The position numbers and the translations under genes are program-made. Below are positions 1-8,919 of a stretch of DNA of 28,041 nucleotides, one piece after another. The DNA is from Clostridia bacterium (GTDB taxonomy: Bacteria; Bacillota; Clostridia; Christensenellales; UBA3700), in contig CAAGRV010000119.1 in the NCBI GenBank assembly GCA_900772745.1, positions 1 through 28,041 on the forward strand, given 5' to 3'. The notes under the pieces were generated by a model. That model ran no database searches. It saw only the letters and a program-made list of their open reading frames with translations, and was not told the origin of the DNA. Every line of letters begins with the position of its first letter. Position 1 is the first letter of the stretch.

Positions 1-2
1 AA

Positions 3-3000
3 CAATACGGCGGTCTCAATCCAACTCTCGAATGGGAATATGTAGAGGGCTCGCACCAAATCATTGAAGAAGATTTGGCAGGAGTAACTATCGAACTCCA
101 AACTGAAGTTGTCAACAACACCGCTCCGGGCAAATATGCTATCACCAAAAAATCTATCAGCGGTGAAAAGGCAAGCAACTACGATATTACGTTTGTAGAC
201 AGTTCTCAAGCTTTCACAGTTACCAAGAGACTCGTAACGATAACATCTTCGGTAGTTGGTCTTGACGACAATGCTTCTATCGAGTACAACGGCAAGCCGG
301 TAGTTTTCAATGCTGACCAACAAACATTCGGCGAAGACTATCAGTTAGACGGCACAGACCTTGTTTACACCACCAAATATACATATTCTATCAAGGAAGG
401 CACAATCGAGCCTATCGCTCAAGCAAATATCAAGAACGCAGGCAGATATATCCTAGAATATGTTTTGGACGGCGCAAGCATTGACAAATACGTGATTGAT
501 TCGGCAGCGTCTTTCACAGAATTCTCGATTACACCAAAGCAAGTGCATGTGACAGTAGACAATATCACAATGTCTTATGGCGATGATCCATTGGCACAAG
601 CTGTCACTTATGCGATCGTAAGTGGAGAATTCTACACAGAAGACGATATCACCGTCAAAGCAAACTTCACAGACAACGAAAACAAGCCTTACGTTCAATA
701 TGGCGCAGTAGGCACTTTCAATATGTTTGCTTACCTACACAGCACCAAGGGAGTTGCGTCTGCCAACAACTATGACCTTGTGGTAGACAACGAGCCAAAT
801 ACTTTGACCGTCAACAAAAAAGACCTTCTCATCGATGATTTGTTGTTGCCAAGTGATTTGGTATATGACGGCACTGACAAAACAATCACGGTGGCAGTGA
901 GATCTGGCGACATTGTGAACAGCGACGTTGTCAACTTCTCTATCGAGTACAAACGCAACGGCGAAGTGGTAACTAGCACTTCCAACGCTGGCACTTACGT
1001 TGTGACAGTAAGCCTTGTGAGCGACAAGTATCAAATCGCTGCGGGCTCTAAGCAAATTACCACAATGGTTGTGGTAAAGAGAACGGTTACCCTTGCAGTA
1101 GATGATATCAACGTTGTTTACGGCAGTGACACTCCAACCAACTTCACTATAAACGTCGCAACCGGTAGCCTTGATTTTGTCGCAAGCGACAATGTTGAAA
1201 GACAAGCAACTACCGAGTACAACAAAACAAGCAATGTGGGCAAATATCCTATCAGCGTAACCACAACAGCAGACGAAAACAACTATGAAGTGGTTATCCC
1301 TAACGCCAATGTTGTTGTATCTCCAAAAGAAATCGTAGCAAATATTACTTTGCCAACAAATCTTGTATATGACGCTCTTGCCAAGGTTGTAGAGGTATCA
1401 TTCCAAGGCGTAATCAACGACGACGTAATCAATGCAGTTATCTCTTACAATGGCGAGATAGAGGCTGTTGACGCTGGCAATTATACTATCACAGTAGCTT
1501 GCGACAGCGACAACTACGTTGTAAAAGCAATTACAACTGGCAACACGTTCACCATCACTCCAGCAGAATTGAAATTCTCTGTTGAAAATGGACACAAGGG
1601 TTACGGCTCAGCTAAGGTAGAATTCGAGGGCGAAAGCGTAGGATACACATACGAAGGCGAAATCTTTGCAAGAGATGCAAAAGGCGTCAATATCAACGTT
1701 GTATTCGATACGCTCACTTCCGAAGAAATCAACCAAACATACAACGAGGTTTTGTACGTATCACTTTCTGGCGCAAAGGCAGGCAACTACACAGCAACTA
1801 CTGTCAAGAAAGGTAATGTAACAATTGTTGCCAATAAGCTATCCAATATCGAATTGAAGAGCGAGAGCAACGTTTACGACGCAACCAATCACAATGACGG
1901 TAGCAAGCTTGCTGTACTCAATGCAAAACTCGATGACTTCGACATTACTTACAGTGGCAACGGCGTGACAAATGCAACGTTCGCAAGCGCAGAAATCAAG
2001 GATGCTGGCACATACACCATCAAACTTACATTGAAAGCTGAGGCAGAGGCTAAGTACGACACAACCAATGGCAATTCAGTAGAATTGACATACACCATCA
2101 ACAAGCGTGTTGTAGAACTCGTAGCAACAGACAAAGTAAATGTAACTTACGGCGACGCAAAGCCAGCCGACAAAGATATGTGGACTTATGCTGATGGCAG
2201 TCTCCAATTCGTAGACAGCGACAATGTTGTGGTAACAGTAAACAATGCTTACACCAACACAACCAATGCAGGTGCTGACATTGCTGTAACATTCTCAACC
2301 AACGCAGGCGACAACTATGAAGTTGTATTGCCAGCGAACGTGAAGATGAATATCTCCAAGAGAGCTCTTACAGCAACTTTTGCCCAACCAGCTGACTTAA
2401 CTTTCGACAACAAAGCTAAGGTAATGGGTGTAACACTCCAAGGTATGGTAAATGGCGACCAAGCTCCAGCAGTGACCATCACTTACAACGGCTTGACCGA
2501 GGCTAAGGACGCTGGCGAATATACAGTTGTTGTTTCAATCGAAGAAAGCAACTACACAATCGACGCTACAACTACTATGACAATCAGCGCTAGAGAGTTG
2601 ACACTTGACAAGTTCGCACTTCCAACCGAGCTCGGCTATGACAAGACAGCCAAGACAGCAACCGCTACGTTTGCCAACTTGCCAGAGGGCGTGGGCGCTG
2701 TTGATTATAGCATCGTTTACAAGCAAAACGGTGACATTGTAGACCAAGCTGTCAACGCAGGCGACTACACAGTAGAGATTGTTATCAATGATACCAACTA
2801 CACAGTTGCAGCTTATATCCCAGGCAACTTCACTATCACCAAGAAAGACGTGACAGCTGTTATCGAGGCGCTTTCAGCTACTTACACAGGTAGTCCAATC
2901 GCTCCGGCAGTTACTTTCAATGGCGTGGTAGATGGCGACAGCGTAGCTTACACATTGACATTCAATGACAAGGCAGAGGCTGTTAATGCTGGCGAATATG

Positions 3001-3641
3001 CAGTAGTTTTGACTATCTCTGATCCAAACTACAACCTTGCAGAAGACGTAACAGCAACTTTGACAATCACCAAGGCTGACCAAACTTTGACAGCAAACGG
3101 ACTCAGCGTTCTTGCCAACTACAACAAGCTTACAATCAACGGCGGTAAGGCAGGTATGCAATACAAGATCGTTGGCGGTGAGTGGCAAGATTCCAATGTG
3201 ATTGACAAGGGTATCAAGGCAGAGTCAAGCTATACAGTTGTGGTAAGACTTGTGGGCGACGACAACCACAACGCAAGCAACGAAGTAACTTTGAGTGCAG
3301 TTAAGACTGGCGTTGACCCAACTCCAATCAATGCAAAACTCGGCAAAATCAATTCTACGTTCGGTTTTGAAGACGTTGCTTTGATGAAAGAGATTGAAAC
3401 AATGCTTAGCAAGATTGCCGAGCAAGATAAGACTTATATCGACAATGCAAAACTAAGCAAGGCCAAGACAGCTTACACCAAGTTCGTAGATGACGTAAAT
3501 ACCGTTGTCAACGAGGCTCAAATGGTAGCTGGCAAAACAGCTGGTAGAAATGTTGGCACAGCAGCCGCAGCAGCTACCGCAGCTAGCGTATCTATCTTGG
3601 GCGTTGCTCTAGCTATCGCTAAAAAGAAAATGTTGTTCTAA
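3..3641 (+). CDS. Giant surface protein of alternating YDG/MBG (YGX) beta domains, 5' partial
   Basis: The frame is open from the first bases, so the gene begins before the window; the TTG at 75 is not convincing as a start. About 1,212 residues are visible. Counting from codon 75, domain-start motifs appear every 80-95 residues: YNGKP (72), YGDDP (167), YDGTD (264), YGSDT (349), YDALA (431), YGSAK (510), YDATN (601), YGDAK (692), FDNKA (776), YDKTA (855), YTGSP (936). Most domains end in an NAG/DAG-x-Y strand and an 'xITKK/ITPK' linker. These are YDG and MBG (YGX-type) bacterial Ig-like modules, known from large extracellular adhesin or stalk proteins. Another beta domain (about 1010-1085) and a charged helical stretch (about 1095-1160) follow. 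The last 20 residues are a hydrophobic helix ending in KKK-MLF. No LPXTG motif is present, so anchoring looks like a C-terminal membrane tail. The ligand is unknown. The gene is probably co-transcribed with the next lipoprotein, 11 bases away. Confidence 0.85.
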   Translation, partial: QYGGLNPTLEWEYVEGSHQIIEEDLAGVTIELQTEVVNNTAPGKYAITKKSISGEKASNYDITFVDSSQAFTVTKRLVTITSSVVGLDDNASIEYNGKPVVFNADQQTFGEDYQLDGTDLVYTTKYTYSIKEGTIEPIAQANIKNAGRYILEYVLDGASIDKYVIDSAASFTEFSITPKQVHVTVDNITMSYGDDPLAQAVTYAIVSGEFYTEDDITVKANFTDNENKPYVQYGAVGTFNMFAYLHSTKGVASANNYDLVVDNEPNTLTVNKKDLLIDDLLLPSDLVYDGTDKTITVAVRSGDIVNSDVVNFSIEYKRNGEVVTSTSNAGTYVVTVSLVSDKYQIAAGSKQITTMVVVKRTVTLAVDDINVVYGSDTPTNFTINVATGSLDFVASDNVERQATTEYNKTSNVGKYPISVTTTADENNYEVVIPNANVVVSPKEIVANITLPTNLVYDALAKVVEVSFQGVINDDVINAVISYNGEIEAVDAGNYTITVACDSDNYVVKAITTGNTFTITPAELKFSVENGHKGYGSAKVEFEGESVGYTYEGEIFARDAKGVNINVVFDTLTSEEINQTYNEVLYVSLSGAKAGNYTATTVKKGNVTIVANKLSNIELKSESNVYDATNHNDGSKLAVLNAKLDDFDITYSGNGVTNATFASAEIKDAGTYTIKLTLKAEAEAKYDTTNGNSVELTYTINKRVVELVATDKVNVTYGDAKPADKDMWTYADGSLQFVDSDNVVVTVNNAYTNTTNAGADIAVTFSTNAGDNYEVVLPANVKMNISKRALTATFAQPADLTFDNKAKVMGVTLQGMVNGDQAPAVTITYNGLTEAKDAGEYTVVVSIEESNYTIDATTTMTISARELTLDKFALPTELGYDKTAKTATATFANLPEGVGAVDYSIVYKQNGDIVDQAVNAGDYTVEIVINDTNYTVAAYIPGNFTITKKDVTAVIEALSATYTGSPIAPAVTFNGVVDGDSVAYTLTFNDKAEAVNAGEYAVVLTISDPNYNLAEDVTATLTITKADQTLTANGLSVLANYNKLTINGGKAGMQYKIVGGEWQDSNVIDKGIKAESSYTVVVRLVGDDNHNASNEVTLSAVKTGVDPTPINAKLGKINSTFGFEDVALMKEIETMLSKIAEQDKTYIDNAKLSKAKTAYTKFVDDVNTVVNEAQMVAGKTAGRNVGTAAAAATAASVSILGVALAIAKKKMLF
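564..3100 (+). repeat. Tandem array of about ten diverged 80-95-residue beta-domain repeats
   Basis: This is a protein-level repeat array in the MBG/YDG surface protein. YGX-type and YDG-type units alternate through roughly residues 167-776, then YDG-like units continue to about 1010. The units are diverged in sequence, so the DNA is not a simple tandem repeat and should assemble reliably. Recurrent peptides such as DAGEYTV, NAGDYTV and NAGEYAV mark equivalent strands. Confidence 0.75.
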
Positions 3642-3652
3642 GGAGGCACACA

Positions 3653-4147
3653 ATGAAAAAGAAATATTTGATTGCAGTACTTGCACTTACAATTATTTTG
3701 ACAGTAGCGATGACAGGTTGTTTCGTAAAAGTTAGCATTGCTGACGTTTACAACGCCGCATCTTACAAGACGCAAACCTCCGGCAACAGAACAATTTCTT
3801 TGACCGTGAAGAGTGGCGATACTGTCGTGTATAGCAATATCAATGGTGAGATTACCCAAGTTGAAGGATTTCAGTTCGACAATCTCATCACAGGCGACGC
3901 AGGCGCAGGACTTGCTTTCAAGTCTAGCTACTTCAACAACGAAAAACTAAGCAAAGGAAGTACCGAATCAACCTACACAGCCAATATCGTGGACACCCAA
4001 AACTTCTTGGGTGTGTCCGATGCAACAGACGCAACTATCAAAGTTGTGGTCAACACCAAAGCTAAGACTTTGAAATCTACTACTATCAAGTACAAAGTTT
4101 CCAAGTCAGTTGATTTCGACGTAGAAATCCAAGTAAGTGTTGCCTAA
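3653..4147 (+). CDS. Small secreted lipoprotein of unknown function
   Basis: 164 residues. The N-terminus is a classic lipoprotein signal: KKK, a hydrophobic run, then a lipobox VAMTGC with Cys23 as the lipidation site. The mature part is rich in Thr, Ser, Lys and beta-strand-like patterns, and I recognise no family. An AGGAGG-type Shine-Dalgarno lies directly after the stop codon of the MBG surface protein; the gap is 11 bases and has no promoter, so the two are almost certainly one transcript. By inference it may help export, anchor or bind the surface protein. A strong terminator follows at 4212-4240. Confidence 0.8.
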   Translation: MKKKYLIAVLALTIILTVAMTGCFVKVSIADVYNAASYKTQTSGNRTISLTVKSGDTVVYSNINGEITQVEGFQFDNLITGDAGAGLAFKSSYFNNEKLSKGSTESTYTANIVDTQNFLGVSDATDATIKVVVNTKAKTLKSTTIKYKVSKSVDFDVEIQVSVA

Positions 4148-4155
4148 CAACCAAG

Positions 4156-4185
4156 TTTTCTAGTGAGCCAAGTTGGACTAGAAAA
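4156..4185. other. Inverted repeat between lipoprotein gene and terminator
   Basis: Perfect 9-bp arms TTTTCTAGT / ACTAGAAAA flank 12 bases that include a small CCA/TGG stem. No U-tract follows on the plus strand, so it is not a canonical terminator. It may protect the 3' end or be a degraded terminator. It lies 27 bases before the real terminator. Confidence 0.4.
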
Positions 4186-4211
4186 AATCAATGCGTTGAA
4201 AAAGACCAACA

Positions 4212-4240
4212 AAACGGCGGTATTCGTACCGCTGTTTTTG
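4212..4240 (+). terminator. Rho-independent terminator after the surface-protein operon
   Basis: Stem ACGGCGGTA / TACCGCTGT (one G-U pair) with a UUCG tetraloop, extended by A-U pairs and followed by a TTTTT run. Confidence 0.9.
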
Positions 4241-4291
4241 TATGCAAAACCATAGTTTGTTATTGTCTATCGAAAATAATACTATTCAAAA

Positions 4292-4320
4292 TTTACAAGC
4301 CCCAACTTTTATGTTATACT
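4292..4320 (+). promoter_or_regulatory. Sigma-A promoter for the flavoprotein pair (leaderless)
   Basis: TTTACA, a 17-base spacer ending in TGt, then TATACT (extended -10). The -10 ends 6 bases before the ATG at 4327, which puts the expected start of transcription on that A. An ATG at 4321 would lie upstream of the transcript, so 4327 is preferred as the start codon. No Shine-Dalgarno is visible. Confidence 0.8.
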
Positions 4321-4326
4321 ATGGCT

Positions 4327-5511
4327 ATGAAAAATTATTTTGACGTTTTGATAATAGGTGGCGGTGCTAGCGGTCTAGTATGCGCTATAGAATGTGCCAA
4401 CGGTCGCAAAGTGGCTTTGCTCGAAGCAACGCCCAAGGTAGGCAAAAAAATCCTCGTCACAGGCAATGGCAAGTGCAATCTTACCAACCTTGATATGAGT
4501 GCGGACAAGTACAACACAGACTGGGGCAAGGATATAATTGGGGAGTTTTCGCCAGCGTATATTGTGGACAAATTCGCCCAATATGGATTGTATTGCAAGA
4601 GCGACGAGATGCGCATTTATCCGCACAGCGAGAGTGCCAACAGCGTGCTCAACGTTTTGCTTGCAGCTGCCAAATCCAATGGCGTCCAAATCTTTGGCGA
4701 CACTGTCGCCACTTCTATCGAGAGAACAAACGATGAGTGGAAAATCTACACCACCCAAGGGGATTTTGGGTGCAAAAAATTGGTGCTGGCGACGGGCAGT
4801 TGTGCGACTTTCGGTAAGGCAAGCTATGACCTTATCTCGCCATTCGGACACACCACAACCAAGCTTTTCCCTGCGCTTGTACCACTCAAAAGCAAGAGCA
4901 TAATCGGCGCAAACGGCGTGAGAGCAAAAGTCGACGCCACCCTAAATATTGACGGCAAAAAGTTTAGCGAAAGCGGAGAACTACTTTTCAAAGACGGCGC
5001 AATATCAGGCATATTGGCGTTTCGTATGTCCTCGCACCTAGCTCGTGCCAGCGCACATGGCTACAAGTCGGCGACTATGACCATAGACTTTGTGCCCGAG
5101 ATGAGCGAGAGTGAGCTTGCCCAATTCGTCGAAGATACTTACAATCCTCGTATGGGTATGCTAGAAGGCGTTTTGCACAAAGCTATCGCCGCCAACATTG
5201 TGCGCAATACGTGCATGGACAGATCGCTGTTGATGAGTCAAGAAAAAGCCGAGGCGCTTGCCCACACTTGCAAACATTATGTCGCAGTCATTGACGGACT
5301 GGGCAGTTTGTCCAATGCCCAAGTGGTGAGTGGCGGGCTAAATTTGGACGAGTGGGACAATCACACTCTCCGCTCCAACAAGGTTGCCGACTTGTGGGCG
5401 ATGGGCGAATTGCTCAATGTGGACGGCGAATGCGGTGGTTACAATCTCCACTGGGCGTGGGCGTCTGCGCTTGCAGTGGCAAAGGATATCAACAATGCTG
5501 AAAATCAATAA
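4327..5511 (+). CDS. HI0933/BaiN-like NAD(P)/FAD-dependent oxidoreductase
   Basis: 394 residues from ATG 4327. The start is chosen because the promoter -10 abuts 4321 and because family members begin with a short Met-x-x-x-Asp-(hydrophobic)3-GGGASG stretch. The N-terminal Rossmann motif is GGGASG (about residues 11-16). It is followed by the family motif GKKILVTGNGKCNLTN, an ATGS second FAD-contact motif, and the C-terminal GGYNLHWAWASALAVA signature. The family (YhiN/HI0933; BaiN in bile-acid clusters; aminoacetone oxidase-like) is a cytoplasmic flavoprotein group whose substrates are mostly unproven, so no specific reaction is assigned. Its end overlaps the next flavoprotein gene by 17 bases, so translation is probably coupled. 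Confidence 0.9.
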   Translation: MKNYFDVLIIGGGASGLVCAIECANGRKVALLEATPKVGKKILVTGNGKCNLTNLDMSADKYNTDWGKDIIGEFSPAYIVDKFAQYGLYCKSDEMRIYPHSESANSVLNVLLAAAKSNGVQIFGDTVATSIERTNDEWKIYTTQGDFGCKKLVLATGSCATFGKASYDLISPFGHTTTKLFPALVPLKSKSIIGANGVRAKVDATLNIDGKKFSESGELLFKDGAISGILAFRMSSHLARASAHGYKSATMTIDFVPEMSESELAQFVEDTYNPRMGMLEGVLHKAIAANIVRNTCMDRSLLMSQEKAEALAHTCKHYVAVIDGLGSLSNAQVVSGGLNLDEWDNHTLRSNKVADLWAMGELLNVDGECGGYNLHWAWASALAVAKDINNAENQ

Positions 5512-7084
5512 TATCAAAGTACCACTAATTTTTAGTGAACAAGACATAAAAAATCATTTGTCCCACACGATGAGAGTCAAACCAAGCCAAATAGACGGCG
5601 TGGAAATTCTCAAAAGGTCGGTCGATTGTCGTGACAAGGGCGATATAAAGTACGTGCTCAGTGTAGCCGTGCGATTGCTTGACGAGGACAAATACCTAAA
5701 ATACAATCCAAAAGCCGAGGCAAGTCGCTATACCAAACCGCCTACCGACATAGAGTATTTGCTCGACGGAGTGAGAGTTTTGCCTCGCCAAAGACCTGTC
5801 GTAGTCGGCAGTGGACCGGCGGGTATGTTTTGCGCGTTGACTTTGGCGCTTGCAGGGGCAAAACCTATTGTGTTGGAGAGAGGACAGAGTGCTCTCGAAC
5901 GTACGGCGTCGGTCGACAAATTTTGGAAGAGCGGACAGCTCGACACTTCCAGCAATATTCAGTTCGGCGAGGGCGGAGCAGGCACGTTTTCGGACGGAAA
6001 ACTCAATACGGGTATAGGCTCGGACAAAATCAACATTGTGCTTAGCGAGTTCGTCAAAGCGGGTGCGCCTAGCGAAATTTTGTGGCAATCCAAACCGCAC
6101 ATTGGCACGGATATTTTGGTGGATTGTGTCCAAAATATTCGCAAAAGAATAATCGAGCTTGGGGGCGAATATCGTTTCCAACACACTTTGGTGGACGTCA
6201 AGAAAAATATGGGACAGCTGACGGCAGTCGTGGTGGACAGTCCACAAGGAAGATATGAGATTGATACTGACGTTTGTGTGCTTGCGATAGGACACAGCGC
6301 AAGAGATACTTTCGAGATGCTTGCAGGCAAGGTTGCAATAGAGCAAAAAGCCTTTTCGATGGGCGTGAGAGTGGAGCACTTGCAGAGCGACATCAACAAA
6401 GCCCAATACGGCAAGGATATTCCTATACTAGGAGCGAGCGACTACAAACTTGCCACTCATCTAGACAACGGCAGATCGTGTTATACATTCTGTATGTGCC
6501 CAGGCGGATATGTAATTCCCGCTACCAGTGAAGAGGGGTGCGTGGTCACCAATGGTATGAGTTATCACGCCCGTGACGGCGTCAATGCCAACAGCGCTTT
6601 ACTCGTGGGGGTGGGTCCCGAAGACTTCCATTCGGACAGCGTGCTTGCGGGAGTAGAGCTCCAACGAAAATACGAAAGGGCGGCATACAATGTTTCACAT
6701 TCTTACAAAGCGCCTTGCCAAATGGTGGGCGACTTGATGGCGGACAAAGCATCTTCCAAGCTAGGCAAAGTCCAACCGACATATCAGCTCGGGGTAGAGT
6801 TGTGCGATATGCGCAGTTGTTTGCCAGGCTACGTGGTGGAGAGCTTGCGACTGGCAATCAAAGCTTTTGATAGAAAAATCAAGGGATTTGCGGACGACGA
6901 GTCAATCTTGACGGGCGTCGAGAGCAGGTCGAGTTCGCCTATCCGCATTTTGAGAGACGAGAGAGGCAACAGCTCTATCCAAGGACTTATTCCTTGTGGC
7001 GAGGGCGCGGGCTATGCTGGCGGTATTACTTCGGCGTGCGTGGACGGCATTACTATGGCGCTCAAAGCTATCAGACAATTATAA
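5495..7084 (+). CDS. COG2509 FAD-dependent dehydrogenase
   Basis: 529 residues from ATG 5495, which has AAAGGA about 8 bases upstream inside the preceding gene. A longer open frame back to 5384 exists but only overlaps the upstream gene. The protein has an N-terminal alpha/beta lead (1-95) resembling the ferredoxin-like lead of this family. Then come the FAD motif VVGSGPAG (103-110) and IVLERG (125-130), a GGAGTFSDGKLNTG loop typical of the family, and a C-terminal GEGAGYAGGITSA motif contacting FAD. The family is a widely conserved, functionally undefined flavoprotein (NAD(FAD)-utilising dehydrogenase). Its tight pairing with the HI0933-type gene suggests a shared redox process; that is inference. 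Confidence 0.88.
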   Translation: MLKINNIKVPLIFSEQDIKNHLSHTMRVKPSQIDGVEILKRSVDCRDKGDIKYVLSVAVRLLDEDKYLKYNPKAEASRYTKPPTDIEYLLDGVRVLPRQRPVVVGSGPAGMFCALTLALAGAKPIVLERGQSALERTASVDKFWKSGQLDTSSNIQFGEGGAGTFSDGKLNTGIGSDKINIVLSEFVKAGAPSEILWQSKPHIGTDILVDCVQNIRKRIIELGGEYRFQHTLVDVKKNMGQLTAVVVDSPQGRYEIDTDVCVLAIGHSARDTFEMLAGKVAIEQKAFSMGVRVEHLQSDINKAQYGKDIPILGASDYKLATHLDNGRSCYTFCMCPGGYVIPATSEEGCVVTNGMSYHARDGVNANSALLVGVGPEDFHSDSVLAGVELQRKYERAAYNVSHSYKAPCQMVGDLMADKASSKLGKVQPTYQLGVELCDMRSCLPGYVVESLRLAIKAFDRKIKGFADDESILTGVESRSSSPIRILRDERGNSSIQGLIPCGEGAGYAGGITSACVDGITMALKAIRQL

Positions 7085-7091
7085 AATATTA

Positions 7092-7120
7092 TTGAAATAT
7101 GCGTGCGATTATGATATAAT
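7092..7120 (+). promoter_or_regulatory. Sigma-A promoter for the LRR protein
   Basis: TTGAAA, 17-base spacer, TATAAT with an extended TGa before it. It lies 7 bases after the preceding stop codon. The expected leader is about 34 bases, with a GGAG Shine-Dalgarno before ATG 7161. Confidence 0.85.
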
Positions 7121-7160
7121 AAATTGATAAACGAAAAATCGTGCAAAAAATGGAGAAAAT

Positions 7161-8852
7161 ATGAGCAAAAACGCAAAAATAATTACTTTGGCAGTGCTTT
7201 TGATATTGGTAATGGTACTAAGTATCGTTATGGTAGTTTTTTATGCTACCACACACGGCAACCAAAGTACTTCGGGCAATTTCAAGATTACCTCATCGGG
7301 CAGAGAATGCAAGATTGTTGGATATGTAGGCAATGACAAGAACGTGGTCATTCCAGCCAAACTTGGTGGCAAGAGAGTAGTCGGCATTGGCGCAAAAGTT
7401 TTTTCGGGCAAAGAAATCGAGAATATCGAGTTCGAGTCAGGATTTGAGAAACTTGCTTTCGATGACGAGGCTTTCAGCGGACTTACCAAACTGGTATATG
7501 TCAAGCTCCCAGAAGGCTTGAAAGAGATTTCGAACAAAGCTTTTTATGGTTGCACCAACCTTACCCATATCTATCTCCCATCTACACTCCAAAGCATTGG
7601 CGATTTTGCTTTCTACAAGTGCAATTCGCTCAAATATACCGGCAGTGATGAAAACACAGGTTTTGTTTTGAGTAAAGACCTCATCAGCATTGGCAAAAAT
7701 GCTTTTGAAGAGTGCTATGCTATCACCACTTTGACGGTGGGCGACAGATTGGAAACTATCGACAACTATGCTTTCCGCAAAGCTAGCAATCTCAAAAACC
7801 TAAAACTTGGCGAAGAAAATAATATCAAGACGCTTGGCGACAGCGCATTCGAGGGCACTCGTCTAAATTCTATGGAGAGCGAGCCTATCAAAATGCCAAA
7901 GCTAGAAACTATCGGCAAACGTGCTTTTGCCAGCATTACTTCATATTTTTCATACTTTGAGCTTGGCAAAAACGTAAAGAGCATTGGCGACGAGGCATTC
8001 CTAGGTTGTTCTAGCCTTATCAAGTTTGCTTATGACAAAGACGTTGTTATCGAAAGCTTTGGCGAAAAGGTGTTTAGCAACGACACAGCGCTCGAAGAAA
8101 TCAGACCTGCTGGCGACACAACCAACCTTGACAATCGTCTTCCAGACAGCTTGACCACCATTCCTAGCCTTACTTTCAATGGTTGTTACAAGCTCTTGTA
8201 CAAGCACGACTTCAACATTGGCGAAAAGGTAGAAAAGATTGGCGACGGCGCATTCGCTATCTTCAACAATTCTTATTCGGCTCGTACGTCTTATCTATCT
8301 TACAAAATCAAGACTGACGACAATGCCAATTTCAAAGTGCAAGCACTCGACAAATTCGAGAAAGACAACGAAACCAACCCAGCCCGCCTCAATCATTCTG
8401 TTTTGATGACAGCGGACGGCAAAGAGTTGATTGCTTATATCGGCACATACACCACATACAGCACCAGCTCCAACAGCGAATACAACGATTGTTATAGAGA
8501 AAAGGGCGACAAAACCAAGCGTGCATTCAAGTTCTTGGACAACGAGGCAATCCGCAACAGCTTGGAAACTATCCGTGGATATGCTTTTGCAGGCGTAAGA
8601 TTCAACCAATTCCTTGTTATCCCTGGCGTGAAGAATATGGGCGAAAACGTATTTACTGGCAGTGACGTTGACTCGGTATTGTTCGATAGCGAAGAATGCA
8701 ATTTTACTGATTCGACCTTCTCAGGTATGCCAAAAGAAACAGGTGTCTATGTTGTGGCAGGCAAGTCCAACGGCGCAATCCTAGACAAGCTAACCGACTT
8801 GGTAGAGAGAAAGATTATTTACGAAACAGGTCGCACAGCCAATTACAAATAA
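7161..8852 (+). CDS. Membrane-anchored BspA-like leucine-rich-repeat protein
   Basis: 563 residues. A Lys-led hydrophobic segment (about residues 6-30) acts as a signal peptide or signal anchor; no lipobox Cys is present. The rest is a run of LRR_5/BspA-type repeats with the recurrent core 'LxxIGxxAFxxCxxLxxIxLPxxLxxI', for example ISNKAFYGCTNLTHIYLP, IGDFAFYKCNSL, IDNYAFRKASNL, IGDEAFLGCSSL and IRGYAFAGV. The repeats continue to about residue 510 and are interrupted by a Lys/Asn/Ser-rich stretch (about 375-455). BspA-type repeats are known from surface proteins involved in adhesion or protein binding; the ligand here is unknown. It has its own promoter and a strong terminator, so it is a single-gene unit. 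Confidence 0.88.
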   Translation: MSKNAKIITLAVLLILVMVLSIVMVVFYATTHGNQSTSGNFKITSSGRECKIVGYVGNDKNVVIPAKLGGKRVVGIGAKVFSGKEIENIEFESGFEKLAFDDEAFSGLTKLVYVKLPEGLKEISNKAFYGCTNLTHIYLPSTLQSIGDFAFYKCNSLKYTGSDENTGFVLSKDLISIGKNAFEECYAITTLTVGDRLETIDNYAFRKASNLKNLKLGEENNIKTLGDSAFEGTRLNSMESEPIKMPKLETIGKRAFASITSYFSYFELGKNVKSIGDEAFLGCSSLIKFAYDKDVVIESFGEKVFSNDTALEEIRPAGDTTNLDNRLPDSLTTIPSLTFNGCYKLLYKHDFNIGEKVEKIGDGAFAIFNNSYSARTSYLSYKIKTDDNANFKVQALDKFEKDNETNPARLNHSVLMTADGKELIAYIGTYTTYSTSSNSEYNDCYREKGDKTKRAFKFLDNEAIRNSLETIRGYAFAGVRFNQFLVIPGVKNMGENVFTGSDVDSVLFDSEECNFTDSTFSGMPKETGVYVVAGKSNGAILDKLTDLVERKIIYETGRTANYK

Positions 8853-8867
8853 CCAACAAATCACAAA

Positions 8868-8904
8868 AAAATAGCTCGCATACTTGGTGTATGTGAGCTA
8901 TTTT
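8868..8904. terminator. Bidirectional terminator between LRR and SDR genes
   Basis: A 16-bp stem (AAAATAGCTCGCATAC with its complement, one G-U pair) and a 5-base loop. On the minus strand it ends in a run of seven or more T, terminating the SDR gene. On the plus strand it ends in TTTT-A-GTTT, terminating the LRR gene. Confidence 0.9.
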
Positions 8905-8919
8905 AGTTTGTTGCAGCAA

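Noticed and set aside
75..77. TTG at 75 as the start of the MBG/YDG surface protein
   Set aside because: The same frame is open to the left edge and encodes similar domain sequence, with no ribosome site or signal peptide at 75. The gene is 5' truncated.
453..3425. Several antisense open frames of 60-156 codons opposite the surface-protein gene
   Set aside because: They lack ribosome sites and recognisable motifs, have Cys/His-rich improbable composition, and are the complement of a clear coding frame.
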